Source: Druceiella hillmani
Taxonomy: Eukaryota; Arthropoda; Insecta; Lepidoptera; Hepialidae
NCBI GenBank assembly: GCA_039881145.1
Contig: JAYKKI010000039.1
Coordinates: 18,160,001 to 18,224,000 of the forward strand
Reading direction: 5' to 3'
DNA length: 64,000 nucleotides
This document shows positions 12,890 through 24,232 of the stretch, one piece after another; position 1 is the stretch's first letter, and the number at the start of each line of letters is the position of its first letter. The position numbers and the translations under genes were made by a program. Below the pieces are notes generated by a model. It was not told where the DNA came from and searched no databases. It saw only the letters and a list, made by a program, of their open reading frames with translations.

Positions 12890-13420
12890 GTCTAAGTTAT
12901 TTCATTGGGAGATTTCAAACTTGTCTGCTCACAGCCTTGGATTATACTCTAGAAGATTACGCACTCTACTTATTCTCAAAGCTCACTTATTCCCAAACAT
13001 ACGTCTTACGGAAAATTCCTTAGTGTCCGCGCAGCAAAACTTTGGAATAAACTGGGTCCTGATAGCAGAAAAATATCTTCGATCGAATATCTTCAAGGAT
13101 GAATTGAAAAGTCCTATATCCCCTAAAATCCTAGTCCTTCCGCCCTCTTGTCCTTACCTTCTTTCGACCTAAGTCGTGTCAATATTTATAGTCATATTTT
13201 TTAATTTTTAAGTATATTTTACTGTTAGCCTCATTTATTAAGGTTTTGTTTTTTTGTTTTTTATATACATCTTATATTTTAACGTTATTTACAGTGCACC
13301 AAACATCAATTCTTTTAGAATTGTTATCATGATCGGTTGGAAAAGATTGCCCGAGTAGCATTTAGTTTATCTATACATAAAATTTGTTTAATAAATAAAT
13401 AAACTTAATGAATAAATAAA
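12890..13420 (+). pseudogene. LINE ORF2 C-terminus with 3' UTR and AATA-type tail
   Basis: Around 13033-13075 one frame reads AAKLWNKLGPDSRKIS, the LINE C-terminal 'aa-LWN-Lp' block; an adjacent frame carries IFKDELKSPISP, so a frameshift separates them. A 3' UTR follows, with gattgcccgagtagca near 13345, and it ends in aataaataaataaa-type repeats (about 13388-13422), typical of LINE 3' tails. No RT core is present; it is a 5'-truncated copy. Confidence 0.65.
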
Positions 13421-14549
13421 AAAAAACTATAAGGAATTCTGTTTATCGATAACATTGGATTATGCATTTATAGCAACGTCATTACTGTTAGCACTGCGTA
13501 ATATTTTCGCCAAATTTGCGGGATTTGGTCTCGTGAAACTATGCCTGTGAACTTCTCTGAGGTTCTTTTACACGTTTGGAACTTTCTTCACATTCTTATG
13601 GATACGAACACATCTTTAACGCGCCTTTACCAACCAAAACCTAGTTCAGTACTGATGTCCAATAACGATAATCGAAGGTATAGAGTAGGTACAGATAGGT
13701 ATAACGTTATTCCCCAAATGATAAAACCATTTGCAGACTATTATAAGGAAACAATTTTATTCTACGTTGGGCAACGCTCAAGAAATACATAAAGCAGTTG
13801 CAGAGCCTGATGAAACTATTGGAAAGATCGAAAGGACAAGCATAAAGATTCTTTGGATGTGTGGCATAGTGTAAACAAGGTTCTTCCTTTTCCTTCTGGC
13901 ACTCCTAAACGGAAATTGTCACTCTTCAAAAAGCCCTTTTCAAAATTTTACTCCATATAAAAATTAAATGTGTCAAATAACTAACTACTTTCAGAAAATA
14001 TTTTACATTATTTCTTTAATAGAGATGTATAAAAATTAAATCTGTAAACTGCTAAAATTAAACCTGTAAAGTGCTACAGATTAAAATAGTAAAGCTTCGG
14101 GCAAAACAGAAAAAGGATTTTTTGTGGAAAATGGCAGTTTCCTCTGAAGAGTTCTTAGAAATGCGGAAGATATTATATAATCTTCGTGATTTACACTTTT
14201 GCTTTCCAACTGTGTAATAGAAAATTAAAAATAGAAACAGAATAAAGAAAATGCGTTTTTTATCAAATTAATTAACTAATAAACATATATTGCCACTTAT
14301 GTAACTCTTTCGAAAATGAACTTATCTGTCTGTCTGTTTCATAAGTCTCCGCGGCTAACTAACAGACATTTTAATTTAAAAGAAATTTAGTAGAAAGGTA
14401 ACTTGATTTTTTTTTATATATTATTAGTAAATTATATATCTCTGTATTCAAGTCACCTATCCTTTTTACAATATTTGATACCTAATCAAGATTGTACTTA
14501 ATAAAATAATCCGCCATCTTGAAGTACCTATTAACTATATTGAATTTAC
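13421..14549. other. unrecognised stretch, partly balanced composition
   Basis: The segment 13440-13930 is less AT-rich than its surroundings and holds an 83-codon frame (13541-13792). One further frame gives KKYIKQLQSLMKLLERSKGQA-like helix-forming residues after 13770. I do not recognise the protein. It may be a decayed mobile-element ORF. The remainder to 14549 is plain AT-rich DNA. Confidence 0.35.
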
Positions 14550-16345
14550 TAGCTGTGCCGACTGAACTTTGTTCGCGTGGAATTCGGTATAGGAAAAGTT
14601 TTTAGGAATTTATTGTTATTTTTTTTAAATTTTTATGATTACGTAACTCAAAATAAAAAAAGAAATCCCTATAGGATTATTTCGTTGTCCGTCTGTCGGT
14701 CTGTCAAGACCCTTTTTCTCAGAAACGCATAGAGGTATCAAGCATTATATAACGATAAGACGTATGATTATACAGAAAACATCGATAATGTTTCAATAAT
14801 TGCGTAGGTAATATCAATCTATAAATTTAATTTAAACTCTAAAACTTTAATCGATAAGTGACATTAATAGTAACCAACTTCAAAATTAAATGAACAGTTA
14901 AAATAAATTGTTTTGACGAGTTTCTAATATGTCGTAAATTCTATAAAGTTTTAAAATCCCGAGCAAATAGTCGTAAATTTATATTTAGTCTTTATTAAAT
15001 TTTTTTTTTAAATTTATTTTTTTTTAATTTTCATTTTTTAAATTTATATTTAGTAGTTATTTAATATACAATTTATTATTTTTGTTTATTTCTTTTATTA
15101 GTCTATGGATTATACTAAGGTGTCAATAGTATAAAATGTCTTCCGTTAAAACTCCTGATACGTTTAAAAAATACCCCCGGATGGTCTTAAACGCTCTTAA
15201 AAAGAGTATTGTGTTCAGAGAAAATTGAACAGATGACAACACTACAACAACTCCGCCCACATTGTCATATCCAATAAAGATATACGTAGAATATGTGGTA
15301 AATACTGATTTGTAGTCGACAGAGCCGAAACAACTCGTATATTGATCGATACAATCACTACACCGATATCGGACGTTTCGAGGTCTATCGGCTCAAACTC
15401 CGCACCAACGATCTGAGTCATTCGACACGAGCAATTAAATAGGATGACGACACGACGATGATCCCCGAGCGCGAGCTTATAGGTAGTGTTGGACAAGGTT
15501 ATCGCAAATTTATGATGAATATTTGTTTGCGATTTTTTTTATCTATTTTTAATAAATCTATAAAATTAAAGATCTGAGAAATTGACAAAATACGCACGAA
15601 GGGTTCCGTAGCACCACACAATGTTAAACTTATAACTTTGTATTTGTCAAACACATTGTGAAAAACAAATTTATTGCTGCGGTCGGTACCAAAAATACCC
15701 CATATCTCAAAAACTACCTAACACATGTTATTCAAACCAATTTTCATTGAAATTTTATTTTAAGTTCTACTATATTCATTTTTTTAGAACTTTACACACG
15801 TTAGTTGAAAAGTTAGAGAGAGGAACACGCTTTTTAAGATTTTGAAGCGCATATCTCACTACTTAAATAAAAAAGGTATTTTGGAACCTCTATATCATGT
15901 TTAAAGATCTATCCAACAATATTTCATATGTCTATGTGCACTGGATTTTTTTTTTTAGATGAAACAACATTTTATGAGTTTATCGCGATCTGATAAAGAA
16001 TATGTATGAACTAATTGATTACTTCCAGCAATTAATTATGGCAAGTGGTGTTTTCCAATTAGAAGGTAACGATATAAATCCAAATATTCTATGAAGGTGG
16101 CTTCAAAATAATTAATTATATAAATTAATTTAATTATTATCCATCAAACATAATATACAAAGTAAATAAATAAAGTGCATTAATAAAGTGCAACCCCTAA
16201 TGTAATTTTTTTTCATAATTCCACTGTTTCATTGTAATAGTCTCCAAATAAAATGGCTGTCACGTACAGACAGACGGACAGATAGACAGACGAAATTTTA
16301 AGGATTCCGTTTTTGCCATTTGGCTAAGAAACTTAAAAAAACACT
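14550..16345 (+). repeat. lepidopteran-type interspersed repeats
   Basis: It begins with actagctgtgccgactgaac, resembling the 'tactagctgtgcccgcgact' repeat end frequent in Lepidoptera. 'gtccgtctgtcggtctgtca' follows at about 14688, 'gggttccgtagcacc' at about 15600, and 'acagacagacggacagatag' then 'ttttgccatttggcta' at 16265-16325. These are typical pieces of abundant lepidopteran repeats. The 84-codon minus frame at 15242-15496 lies in a slightly GC-richer insert that I cannot identify. Confidence 0.5.
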
Positions 16346-16477
16346 TAGATGTGAGTCTGGCTTTGATTATTGTTTTTATTATATTTTGCTACTAATATGG
16401 GCTTCGTACGTTTCCTGACGTAATAAATATTTAACAAGGCCTAATTTAGTTAAGTATAGCGGGAGGACAAACACACG

Positions 16478-16870
16478 GTGTCAGGCAATAGATGTTGGAC
16501 AAAGAAAGAAGCTATTCGTTGATTATAAAGTTATAAATTGTCGTTGATATAAAATGTAAAAGATGCCTTCATTCTAATTGAGTGCAAAAAAATATTACAC
16601 ATAACTCTTTTTAGCACGCCTAATACTTGTCCTCAGTGAGGTGTTTACGCACAGTGGCGATATCTTCGCAGCTGTTTGCGTATTATTCCCCCGAGCGGTG
16701 CTGAATAATGTGCGCAAGTATCGTGTGTACGAAAAAGATGAGAAATAATTATGAATATTATTTTCAATTTTATGAAAAAAGTCACCTCTTAAATTTTATT
16801 TTAACGACAATCAATTATTTGTCAATCAACGAATAACGATTTTCTATGTCCGACACTTATTTCAGGACAC
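16478..16870 (+). mobile_element. MITE copy A, about 393 bp
   Basis: It starts gtgtcaggcaatagatgttg and ends acttatttcaggacac, an imperfect terminal inverted repeat of about 45 bp extending inward to attcgttg/caacgaat. The interior is non-coding. A second copy in the same orientation is at 27644. The size, TIRs and lack of an ORF fit a non-autonomous DNA transposon. The target-site duplication is not clear. Confidence 0.8.
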
Positions 16871-17219
16871 TATTATCGTGTATATCTCAAAAACTGTCGT
16901 ATCTAGAATCGTCGTTACAATTTTCTTACAACCTTTGCGTAGCCCTCTGAAAATTAAGTTTTTCCCATAGTTTCAGGTTCAGTGGTTTCGAAAAGAAGGA
17001 GGTAACAGATTTTTTTGCATATTTATCAATATACCTCTGAAAAATAATACGAGTAGCAGGTACCGGGTAATATTTTGAAAAAATATTTTCAGATCCTAGT
17101 AAACAGCCTTTAACACAATACCCCACGCTATATACATATGGAAATTTAAAAAAAAATGTTTTCTTTTACTTAATTGTCTCTCCCTAAATTTTCCATATAA
17201 ATATTTTTGAGTCCAAGAT
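16871..17219. other. spacer
   Basis: No coding or repeat signal recognised between the MITE and the LINE fragment. Confidence 0.5.
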
Positions 17220-17800
17220 ATGTGCAGATTAATATCCTTCATTATTATGCCAAATTTCATGTTCTTACGTCAAACGGCTCCTGAGAAAATTGACCATGAC
17301 AAACTGATAGACAGTCATAGGAATGAATTTATAAGGGCACCAATTTTCCTTTGCATGGAAATTCGTGATCGATATACTTTATATATCTCAAACTATCCTC
17401 ACAGCTCCTTTTATATTGTCCCCAGGTTTACAACCCTGTCTAGTAATTTATTCGTCCTACGTACTAAAAATCTTCTCACCCTCCTTATCCCCAAACATAC
17501 TAATTCTTTTTATGAGCTTTCTTTCACTGTTCAAGCTGCCAAATCAGAGAATAAGCTCAATTCCGACATCAGACTTTCACCCTCCATACAAGTATTGAAA
17601 AGTTGTCTGAAAAAATCACACCTACCCTAACGTTACTTTTCATATTCCATTTCCTTTCATGTTCCTCTACCTAAATCCATCTCTTTTCTTTGCCCTCCCA
17701 TCGATTTCATTCCAAAACTCCTCCTTGCATGCTAACGTTAGAAGAGATTCTTCCTGGCCAATAAGCTCGCCAAATTCACCGAAATAAATAAATTAATTAA
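17220..17800 (+). pseudogene. LINE ORF2 C-terminal fragment with 3' tail
   Basis: The 136-codon frame ends with SFTVQAAKSENKLNSDIRLS then LKSCLKKSHLP, matching the closing 'v-aa-lWN-L--dIR' and 'fk--Lk' blocks of Jockey/CR1-type LINE ORF2. A 3' UTR follows, including ttagaagagattcttcctgg, and ends in aataaataaattaatt (about 17780). It belongs to the same subfamily as the piece at 22268 and is close to that at 12890. No RT core. Confidence 0.65.
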
Positions 17801-18596
17801 TTAAGTAGTTAGATGGTGCAGCCAGACGAAAGAACGAACGGACATTATGAAATTATACGATTCCTTGTTTCACTATGGAACTCTAGAAATAATATTTTAT
17901 ATTTATAGGTTGGAATTCTACAATAATTGTTCAATACACATTTAAAACAACTTTGCTTTACACTTGACAAAACCTTTCGCTTTCTAACAAACAGCGTTTG
18001 ACATTTCAGTCCTCGCATTTCTCTCAACGCCAAAACTTTATGATTTAAAAAGGAACTGTCAGAAACGTCAGAAATTGAACTTCTATTCATAAAAACGTAA
18101 GCGATTCTTGCTTATGAATAGGCACGTTCGCTAGCAGACGGAGTTGACATTCGCACGCCGACCGACATTGTGACGCATTTTAGCACTGTCGCGCATAAAT
18201 TATGGCGTGGCTTTCAAAATCTAAGTCGTTCGCTACAGTATTATTGTGTAACGGGCGCGGAATGAACAAAACACATCGTTTTACAGATATATACATGTTG
18301 TTATTGTAATCTATGTATGTATATAAACAGGTTTATTGACATACCCACGTTATGTAGACATAATATAAAAGTGCGTACATATATACGTACACTAGTATGT
18401 ACGTAACCTTTATAACTAATTACACGGGGTAGTGATGTACCTGAAAAATCGATTTCTTCTTTGCCATTTATATTTTATGCGATATCGTTAATAGTTTTCT
18501 TTCGTTTTTTTTAACGCACGATACGTTTTCCCCAGCACAAGATAGGGTTTATCATCTTTGTGCTGTGCAAAAAAAGTATGTCACAATTTGGGCGTA
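17801..18596. other. gene-free stretch with a slightly CpG-richer core
   Basis: 18110-18260 is richer in CpG than its flanks, and an 81-codon minus frame (18090-17845) starts next to it. No motif or splice structure supports a gene, so I leave it unassigned. Confidence 0.4.
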
Positions 18597-18623
18597 TTTA
18601 TATATATAGACGTATTTATTTAT

Positions 18624-18688
<65 letters not shown>
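18597..18688. repeat. TA microsatellite
   Basis: Nearly pure TA dinucleotides with a few interruptions. The YI-repeat ORFs across it are artefacts. Confidence 0.95.
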
Positions 18689-18690
<2 letters not shown>

Positions 18691-19237
18691 CGTAGGAAAT
18701 ATGACACTGATACGAATAAAATTAATATACATATTAATAGAATAAGTTTCCACACCCCATTTTTGACGTGAGATTGTTTTTAATACAGGGTAAGCCACCG
18801 GGGCCAAACAAGTGGTTTCAAATTGATACGTTTAAAACTTCAATAACTCGACTAAAAATATACATAGCGCCGCCATTTTTGGTCTCGTTTTGAAGAAGGG
18901 AGATGATTTTGTATTTTTGTGATTTTGATTTTGTACCAGTATTCTCCCGTCATTCACAGCGGCCAGACATCACAAATTGCGCGCTATCAAAATGACCCCA
19001 TGATTTTCGACCGATAAATTTGAAATTTGTAACAGAAATTCGTCACAATTTAACGAAATTGTACTCTTTTTAAACTATTTTTTTCAAATTTTTTTATTAA
19101 AACTTGTTACATGATTAACGATTAATTTGTTTCTAAATTAAAATAATTAAGAACTATATAAACTTATATTTTTCCACTCAATTACTTAGTATTCTAATAT
19201 CTGGCAAATTCAAATGATTTAATACCTTTTGTTTATT
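18689..19237. other. gene-free AT-rich DNA
   Basis: No gene or repeat recognised. Confidence 0.5.
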
Positions 19238-19500
19238 CTAAAGTATGCTCGCTTCTACGTCCATGGGATTTTGGATTCTCTCGTGGTGAAAACTAGCAAA
19301 TCTACTAATAATGTCCTCTACCATCTCAATATCAAGATCGCGATGGAGGTCATAGTTACGAACGAACCAAGACGCATTGACAACACACTTAATCACTTTA
19401 TTTTGAAATCTTCTTATCACTTGGATGTTAGAATTATTGGCGCAGTCCCATAACTATATTCAATTACTCCAAACTGGACGTAGAACTTGCTTATGTAATA
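19238..19500 (-). pseudogene. Jockey-type LINE ORF2 C-terminal fragment
   Basis: The minus strand reads KQVLRPVW, then stops, then LWDCANNSNIQVIRRFQNKV and VVNASWFVRNYDLHRDL. This matches the 'YK-vLrPiW-YGiqLW--a--SNi--iQrfQnk-LR-i-naPWyvrN-dlH-DL' signature of Jockey LINEs. Stops at the YG position show decay. A close relative with the same block is at 60720-60870. Confidence 0.8.
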
Positions 19501-20067
19501 AAAATTATTTTGCGTGCATCTCAGTACACGTGACAGAAGTGAAACTTTGTTGGCCATCTAAACCTCGGTTTGTAAGGGATAAAACGGCAGAGAGAGAAAG
19601 AGAAAGAGAGAAGAGAGAAACGGAGACATAAATATTAATTACGGAGACATAACTATAAATATTACTAGCTGTTGAAATACATACAGCACATTCGCATGCG
19701 TACACTTCGAAGTTGCAAACGTGCTTAAGGGCAGGATAAATGTGTTGAGTCGAATATTACATAAACATACAAATTTAAGTCCATAGATTGTACTAAATTC
19801 GTATAAGGAAATTTTAATTCTATATAAATTAATGAAATGTTATTGCAGATCGACGTAAATATCTAATAAAAATAGGTGCGATTCCAGTGCCAGAACACGG
19901 CTAAATGCAGCTGAAGAAAGTCGGGATGTATTGCTCCTGTTGTAAATTATATTTCCATTCATTTCGCATTTATAAATAAATTAAGTACAACTGTGGTTAG
20001 TTTGTTTTGGATGAAGTACACGCAAACTTTGTAATAATCAATAATAAATAGATAAATAAATCGACAA
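19501..20067. other. gene-free stretch with a GA-rich microsatellite
   Basis: An imperfect GA array lies at about 19589-19622. No gene recognised. Confidence 0.6.
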
Positions 20068-20260
20068 AATTTTGATAGTTCACTTTTGACATTAGAACGT
20101 ACAAAACAGCGGATACCACTAACGAGCGCCATTTTTGTTTGTTTTCGCACGTAAATACAGATGACTCAATTTTGACAGTTTACTTTTGACACACATAATT
20201 TACAAACAGCTGATAGCAGGAGCAAGCGCCATTTTCTTTTTGTTTTCACACATGCGTACA
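20068..20260. repeat. diverged direct duplication of about 95 bp
   Basis: Both copies keep the order ttttga-agtt-acttttgaca, acaaaacagc/acaaacagct, gagcgccatttt/aagcgccatttt, and tttgttttc. Conservation of the GCGCCATTTT core against a diverged background is notable, but the copies may simply be an old duplication. Confidence 0.6.
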
Positions 20261-20515
20261 CTTCTCGTCTTTTCTATCATTTTCGTCTATAACCCTCGTT
20301 TGTAAGCTGCCTATTTTCCATCCTTCGTGGGATAAATTTGTTACATTCTAAACGTTACAACTCAACGTTGCAAAACGTTGCCTGAAGGACGTTGCAACCT
20401 TGACATTTTACTTTCATCGGTCCCAAAGGAGTTCAGTTTAATAAGTTTATTGTACTTTTTTAATTGTAATACATTTTGTAGTGACAGATATATATTTTAA
20501 CAGCATGTTATAAAC

Positions 20516-20568
<53 letters not shown>
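20516..20568. repeat. TA microsatellite
   Basis: Pure TA dinucleotide array. Confidence 0.95.
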
Positions 20569-20570
<2 letters not shown>

Positions 20571-21189
20571 GTTTCCTCCCTCTAGATGCATTTCCTTTTA
20601 AAAAATAATTATTATTATATTAATATTATATTGCATGAGCGGGAATCTGAAAAGGATCAATTACAATGAGATTAGGGTGAGACAAGAAGGGAAGAAGGGA
20701 AGAAGGGGGATTGGAAAAATTGAGCAAAAAGGGGATCTCTGCGTCCCTTGAAGTTTGTGATCCCCACTTCGAAAAACGATATGGGGACCGTGAAATATGT
20801 TGTCAGTGCCATGTGGTGATAAATTAACGAACTTTTTTTTCATGTTAAGTCTCCATAGCGTATATGTTGTAATCAGTTAATGTTACTTCTGATGCCCAAA
20901 TGTGGTGTAATGTTTTGTATTAAAGAATTTTAGTAATTAATAAAAACAATACAACATTTAGTTTTTCAAAAATCGAATCTTACTTTCACTCTTAACATAA
21001 CCTTCAACCGGTCTAGACGTTTATTATGTTATATCGATCTGCTCTGATATCGACAGATAACTAACCTAATGTTCGTATTTCTTCCGCTTTCAAGCGACCT
21101 CTATGTTTCTTAGATAGTACCTATTCTAGTGTTCATGTTTCAGAATTTGAAATATGTCAAAATTCATATCATTTAGTAGAAAATTTTGT
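20569..21189. other. gene-free stretch
   Basis: Includes a purine-rich tract (20680-20730, gggaagaaggga-type). No gene recognised. Confidence 0.5.
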
Positions 21190-21990
21190 TTTCGAATATT
21201 AATATATATTATGATACAATTTTGCCTTCCGCCGTTTTATTCCCGAATTTGGAGTTTTTATTGTAAAAACTGAGTATACATTTATTATTCAAAGTATTGT
21301 CCATCGCTGGCCACTACTTTTTCCTACCTTTCGGGCAGCCTACGAATCTCGCATCGAAAAAACTGGTCACCTTTGGGACGATCCACGAATCGATCCAATT
21401 TTTTACTTCTTCATAAGACCGGAATTCTTGGTCAGCAAGGCCTTATGCTATTGATCGAAACAAGTGATAGTCAGAGCGCGCGACGTCTGGAGAATATGGC
21501 GGGTGGGGTAGGACTTCCTATTTCAACGTTTCCAAGTATGTCTGGAACACTTATGCAACATGGAATCGACCATTGTCATGCTCCAAAATCACTTTATCGT
21601 ATCTCTCGTCGTATTGCGTCCATTTTTCTTTATATACTCAGCTCAAATGCATAAATTGCGTTCGACACGGATGGCCTGTGGTTGTTTCAGTCGGTTTTAA
21701 CAACTCATAATACACTACGTTGATCTGCTCCCACCAAATACATGACATGACCTTGAAGCCATGAATATTCGATTTGGCCATCGACGCGGAAGCATGGCCG
21801 GAAAATTTCGATGATTTCCTGGGTTTGGGATTATCGTAATGAATCCATTTTTCGTCCGCAGTTACAACACGAGTCTTTGCCTTTCAAACAACTGTTTACA
21901 AGCAACATCTCCCGATTTCAACTCGTGTAGTATGTAATATCTTTGCTTCTAAATCATTCCCCTGGTTTTGTGACGTATGTTTTGATGCAA
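21190..21990 (-). pseudogene. mariner transposase fossil
   Basis: Reading the minus strand, VTADEKWIHYDNPKPRKS (complement of about 21820-21880) matches the mariner catalytic block around the first DDE aspartate ('VTGDEKWIHYDNP'). SNIHGFKVMSCIWWEQINVV and YYELLKPTETT follow in order, and the C-terminal SDGQYFE-stop block ends at 21285. The region coding for the third acidic residue is frameshifted. The sequence after the stop matches a mariner 3' end (cagtttttacaataaaa, complement). The N-terminal HTH half is missing, so the copy is inactive. Confidence 0.9.
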
Positions 21991-22267
21991 TTTATAATGT
22001 TAATTAGGTCAAATATTCGGAAAAATTTCAATGTATATAACATTAACGTATAACATAACAATATAGAGCTACAGCTATTTTTACAAGACAGGTCGGAGAA
22101 AGATCTCTATATTGTAGAAAACTTTGGCTAAATATTTAGAGATATCATAGTAAAGTTATAGCTCTTACGCAGCTTTAAAGAAACTGTAGTACATTTCAGT
22201 GAGGATTATTTCGTTATTCAAAACCAAATATAAATATGTCTTTATGAATGTTTATGAACTATGAACG

Positions 22268-22580
22268 ATGAACTTATTCAATTTGAGATTCAAAATTCTA
22301 GTGGAAGGTTATAGAATAAACTCGATTCCGACACCACCATTCTTCACTTTCACCGTCCAGTTATTCAAACTCCTCGGAAAAAAATATACCTCCCTTAACT
22401 TTACTTCCCATATTCCATTTCCTTCCATATCTTTCTCCTTTCTTTTCAATACATCAAAATTAGATTTGTTATCCGTTTTCATTTTTCGTTGCTTCTCAAA
22501 TATGCATTGACCATATTTTTTTATCATCACATTTTGTTATATACCTCTCTTGTAAACATATTGTTATTTTAGTTGACTAA
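22268..22580 (+). pseudogene. LINE 3' fragment related to the copy at 17220
   Basis: gaataaactcgattccgaca and cccatattccatttccttcc closely match ataagctcaattccgacatc and catattccatttcctttcat of the 17530-17660 fragment. It therefore covers the end of ORF2 and the start of the 3' UTR of the same subfamily. Coding is not intact. Confidence 0.55.
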
Positions 22581-22608
22581 AGAAACTTCTACAGTAGCAA
22601 TAAGTCCG

Positions 22609-22610
<2 letters not shown>

Positions 22611-22641
<31 letters not shown>
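22611..22641. repeat. TA microsatellite
   Basis: Pure TA array directly after the LINE fragment. Confidence 0.9.
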
Positions 22642-22645
<4 letters not shown>

Positions 22646-23934
22646 TGAAAGTAAATAAATACGTAATTATAGCATTCTATTTCAATTAATATTTTAAAGA
22701 TGTATTGGTAAATACTGAAAATTAGAATGAAAGATGCAGGAACATTACACAAAGTGACGGACAGTAAGACCAATGCATTTATTAAGAAAAACTTAAAATG
22801 TCAACCGAAATCTTAACTATTTAGTCAACAATGTCAATAATTTAAACACCACGCTACAGTAAACAGCGTTAAATACTATTGTCGTAAATATCAAGCGAGC
22901 AGAGCCGCTAACTGAAAGAAGTTCCTTCTAGTCTTTTTTATCTCCGATATATATATATGAGATCTCGTGTGCATGCACATTTTACCGTAACTCCATCTCG
23001 AACTTATCTGTATCGATGCGCTCACAATGTGTTATGGTATGGATAATCTATACCATGACACAGTGTGAGCGCATCATAATCCATCTGACCTACGATACAT
23101 ACTACTCCGTATTCCACTAAGTTCTTCCAAAACTACTGAAAGCTACAAAATTAGCTACTAAATTAAGTCATCATTTGTAAAATATTCTCAATTTTCAATC
23201 AATCTATCTTTTTTCTTACTTTTTTTTTAGTTTTAGCATTCCGTGAAAACAAAAAATGTGCAGATTTCTCATCGGAATACTGAGTCAACAACAAAAAGAT
23301 TTGAAATCGATAACTTTACCAAGTTCATTTTTAGTATTAAGTTTGTAATAACAAATTTTATGGGGACAAAGCCATTTTTTTAAATTCCAGATCTAAAATT
23401 CTACGTTCATGAAAATAAGTTTGTGCCTCAAGTAAATACCTTAAAAGTATAAAGAGTTGCCAATTCCACCATCAGTATGGGAGTGAAAACATTTCTTTTC
23501 GCGTCAAAACATCCATTCGCTCGTTAAGTACAGTTATAACCAGTTGAACTTTTTTGTGTTACAAAATACCGTCAGATTTGAATCACTAATAATTAAGAGA
23601 CTAATAATGCGTTAACAATGATTGTATCTACGATGGATAGAACCTGTATGTAAGTGTTTATCGTGTAGTATTTGTTGTGCCTGTCATCTAATCGGACTAG
23701 TGTAGTGCATGCGCGTAATTGTTGTGAATTAGTGTTGTGTAAAGTTAAAAATTAATGTAGCTCAAAAACGCCTTTAGTTAGTATGATGATATGATGTCAC
23801 AGTCGAAATCTTCTCTGAAAATGAGATGGAACTTTTCCATAGACCTAATGTTTTTGTTTGTAAAACTCTTCACTTTAATGAAATATCCAATTTTTTAAAA
23901 ATTTTTTCATCTCGTCACTAAATATATTCTGTCA
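22642..23934. other. gene-free stretch containing one strong hairpin
   Basis: Apart from the palindrome at 23015-23075 nothing was recognised. Confidence 0.5.
23015..23075. repeat. near-perfect 30-bp inverted repeat
   Basis: gatgcgctcacaatgtgtta plus tggtatggat pairs with atctataccatgacacagtgtgagcgcatc, with about 27 of 30 positions complementary and one central base. It would fold into a long hairpin as RNA or extrude as a cruciform. It may be the core of a small MITE or a small-RNA hairpin. Confidence 0.8.
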
Positions 23935-24232
23935 TCATCAACGACCTGTCTTCTTCCACTGCTGGGCATAGGTTTTCCCCAATGCACGTTAAATGAGAGG
24001 TAATGTCCATAATAGCCGTGCTGGGCAGCCCACTTGACGATCGAAGTACGTTGCTTTCTGCACTAGCTACACTGATGCCCGTCGCTTCTGTTTGGCATGT
24101 TTGCTACGCAATTACAAACATCACTATCCCCACTGGATGAGCGGCCGGATCCGAATCGAACCCGGATCCCCGCGTTGCGCCGCGCCCTCAAAGGCCGTAA
24201 GCATCAATTCAATATACCACGGCGGGGAAATA
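23935..24232 (-). mobile_element. tRNA-derived SINE
   Basis: On the minus strand the element starts near ccccgccgtggtatattgaa and contains GGGTTCGATTC (complement of about 24152-24163), a good RNA polymerase III box B. It ends with cctatgcccagcagtggaag, then aagacaggtcgttgatgatga. That 3' end is the motif shared by lepidopteran SINEs and their partner LINEs. Box A is poorly preserved. It is the best taxonomic marker in the window. Confidence 0.75.

Noticed and set aside
15242..15496. 84-codon minus ORF as a gene
   Set aside because: It lies inside interspersed repeats, has no recognised domain, and is broken in the other frames. Slightly higher GC alone is not evidence.
17845..18260. A promoter plus short gene on the minus strand
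   Set aside because: A mild CpG rise and an 81-codon ORF were noted, but there is no core promoter motif pair, no splice-consistent second exon and no protein similarity.
18552..18807. Tyr/Ile-repeat ORFs over TA arrays (also 28380, 33971, 48908-49189)
   Set aside because: They are direct translations of TA microsatellites.
24150..24165. A tRNA gene
   Set aside because: Only box B is well preserved and there is no cloverleaf; the surrounding sequence and 3' motif identify a SINE.
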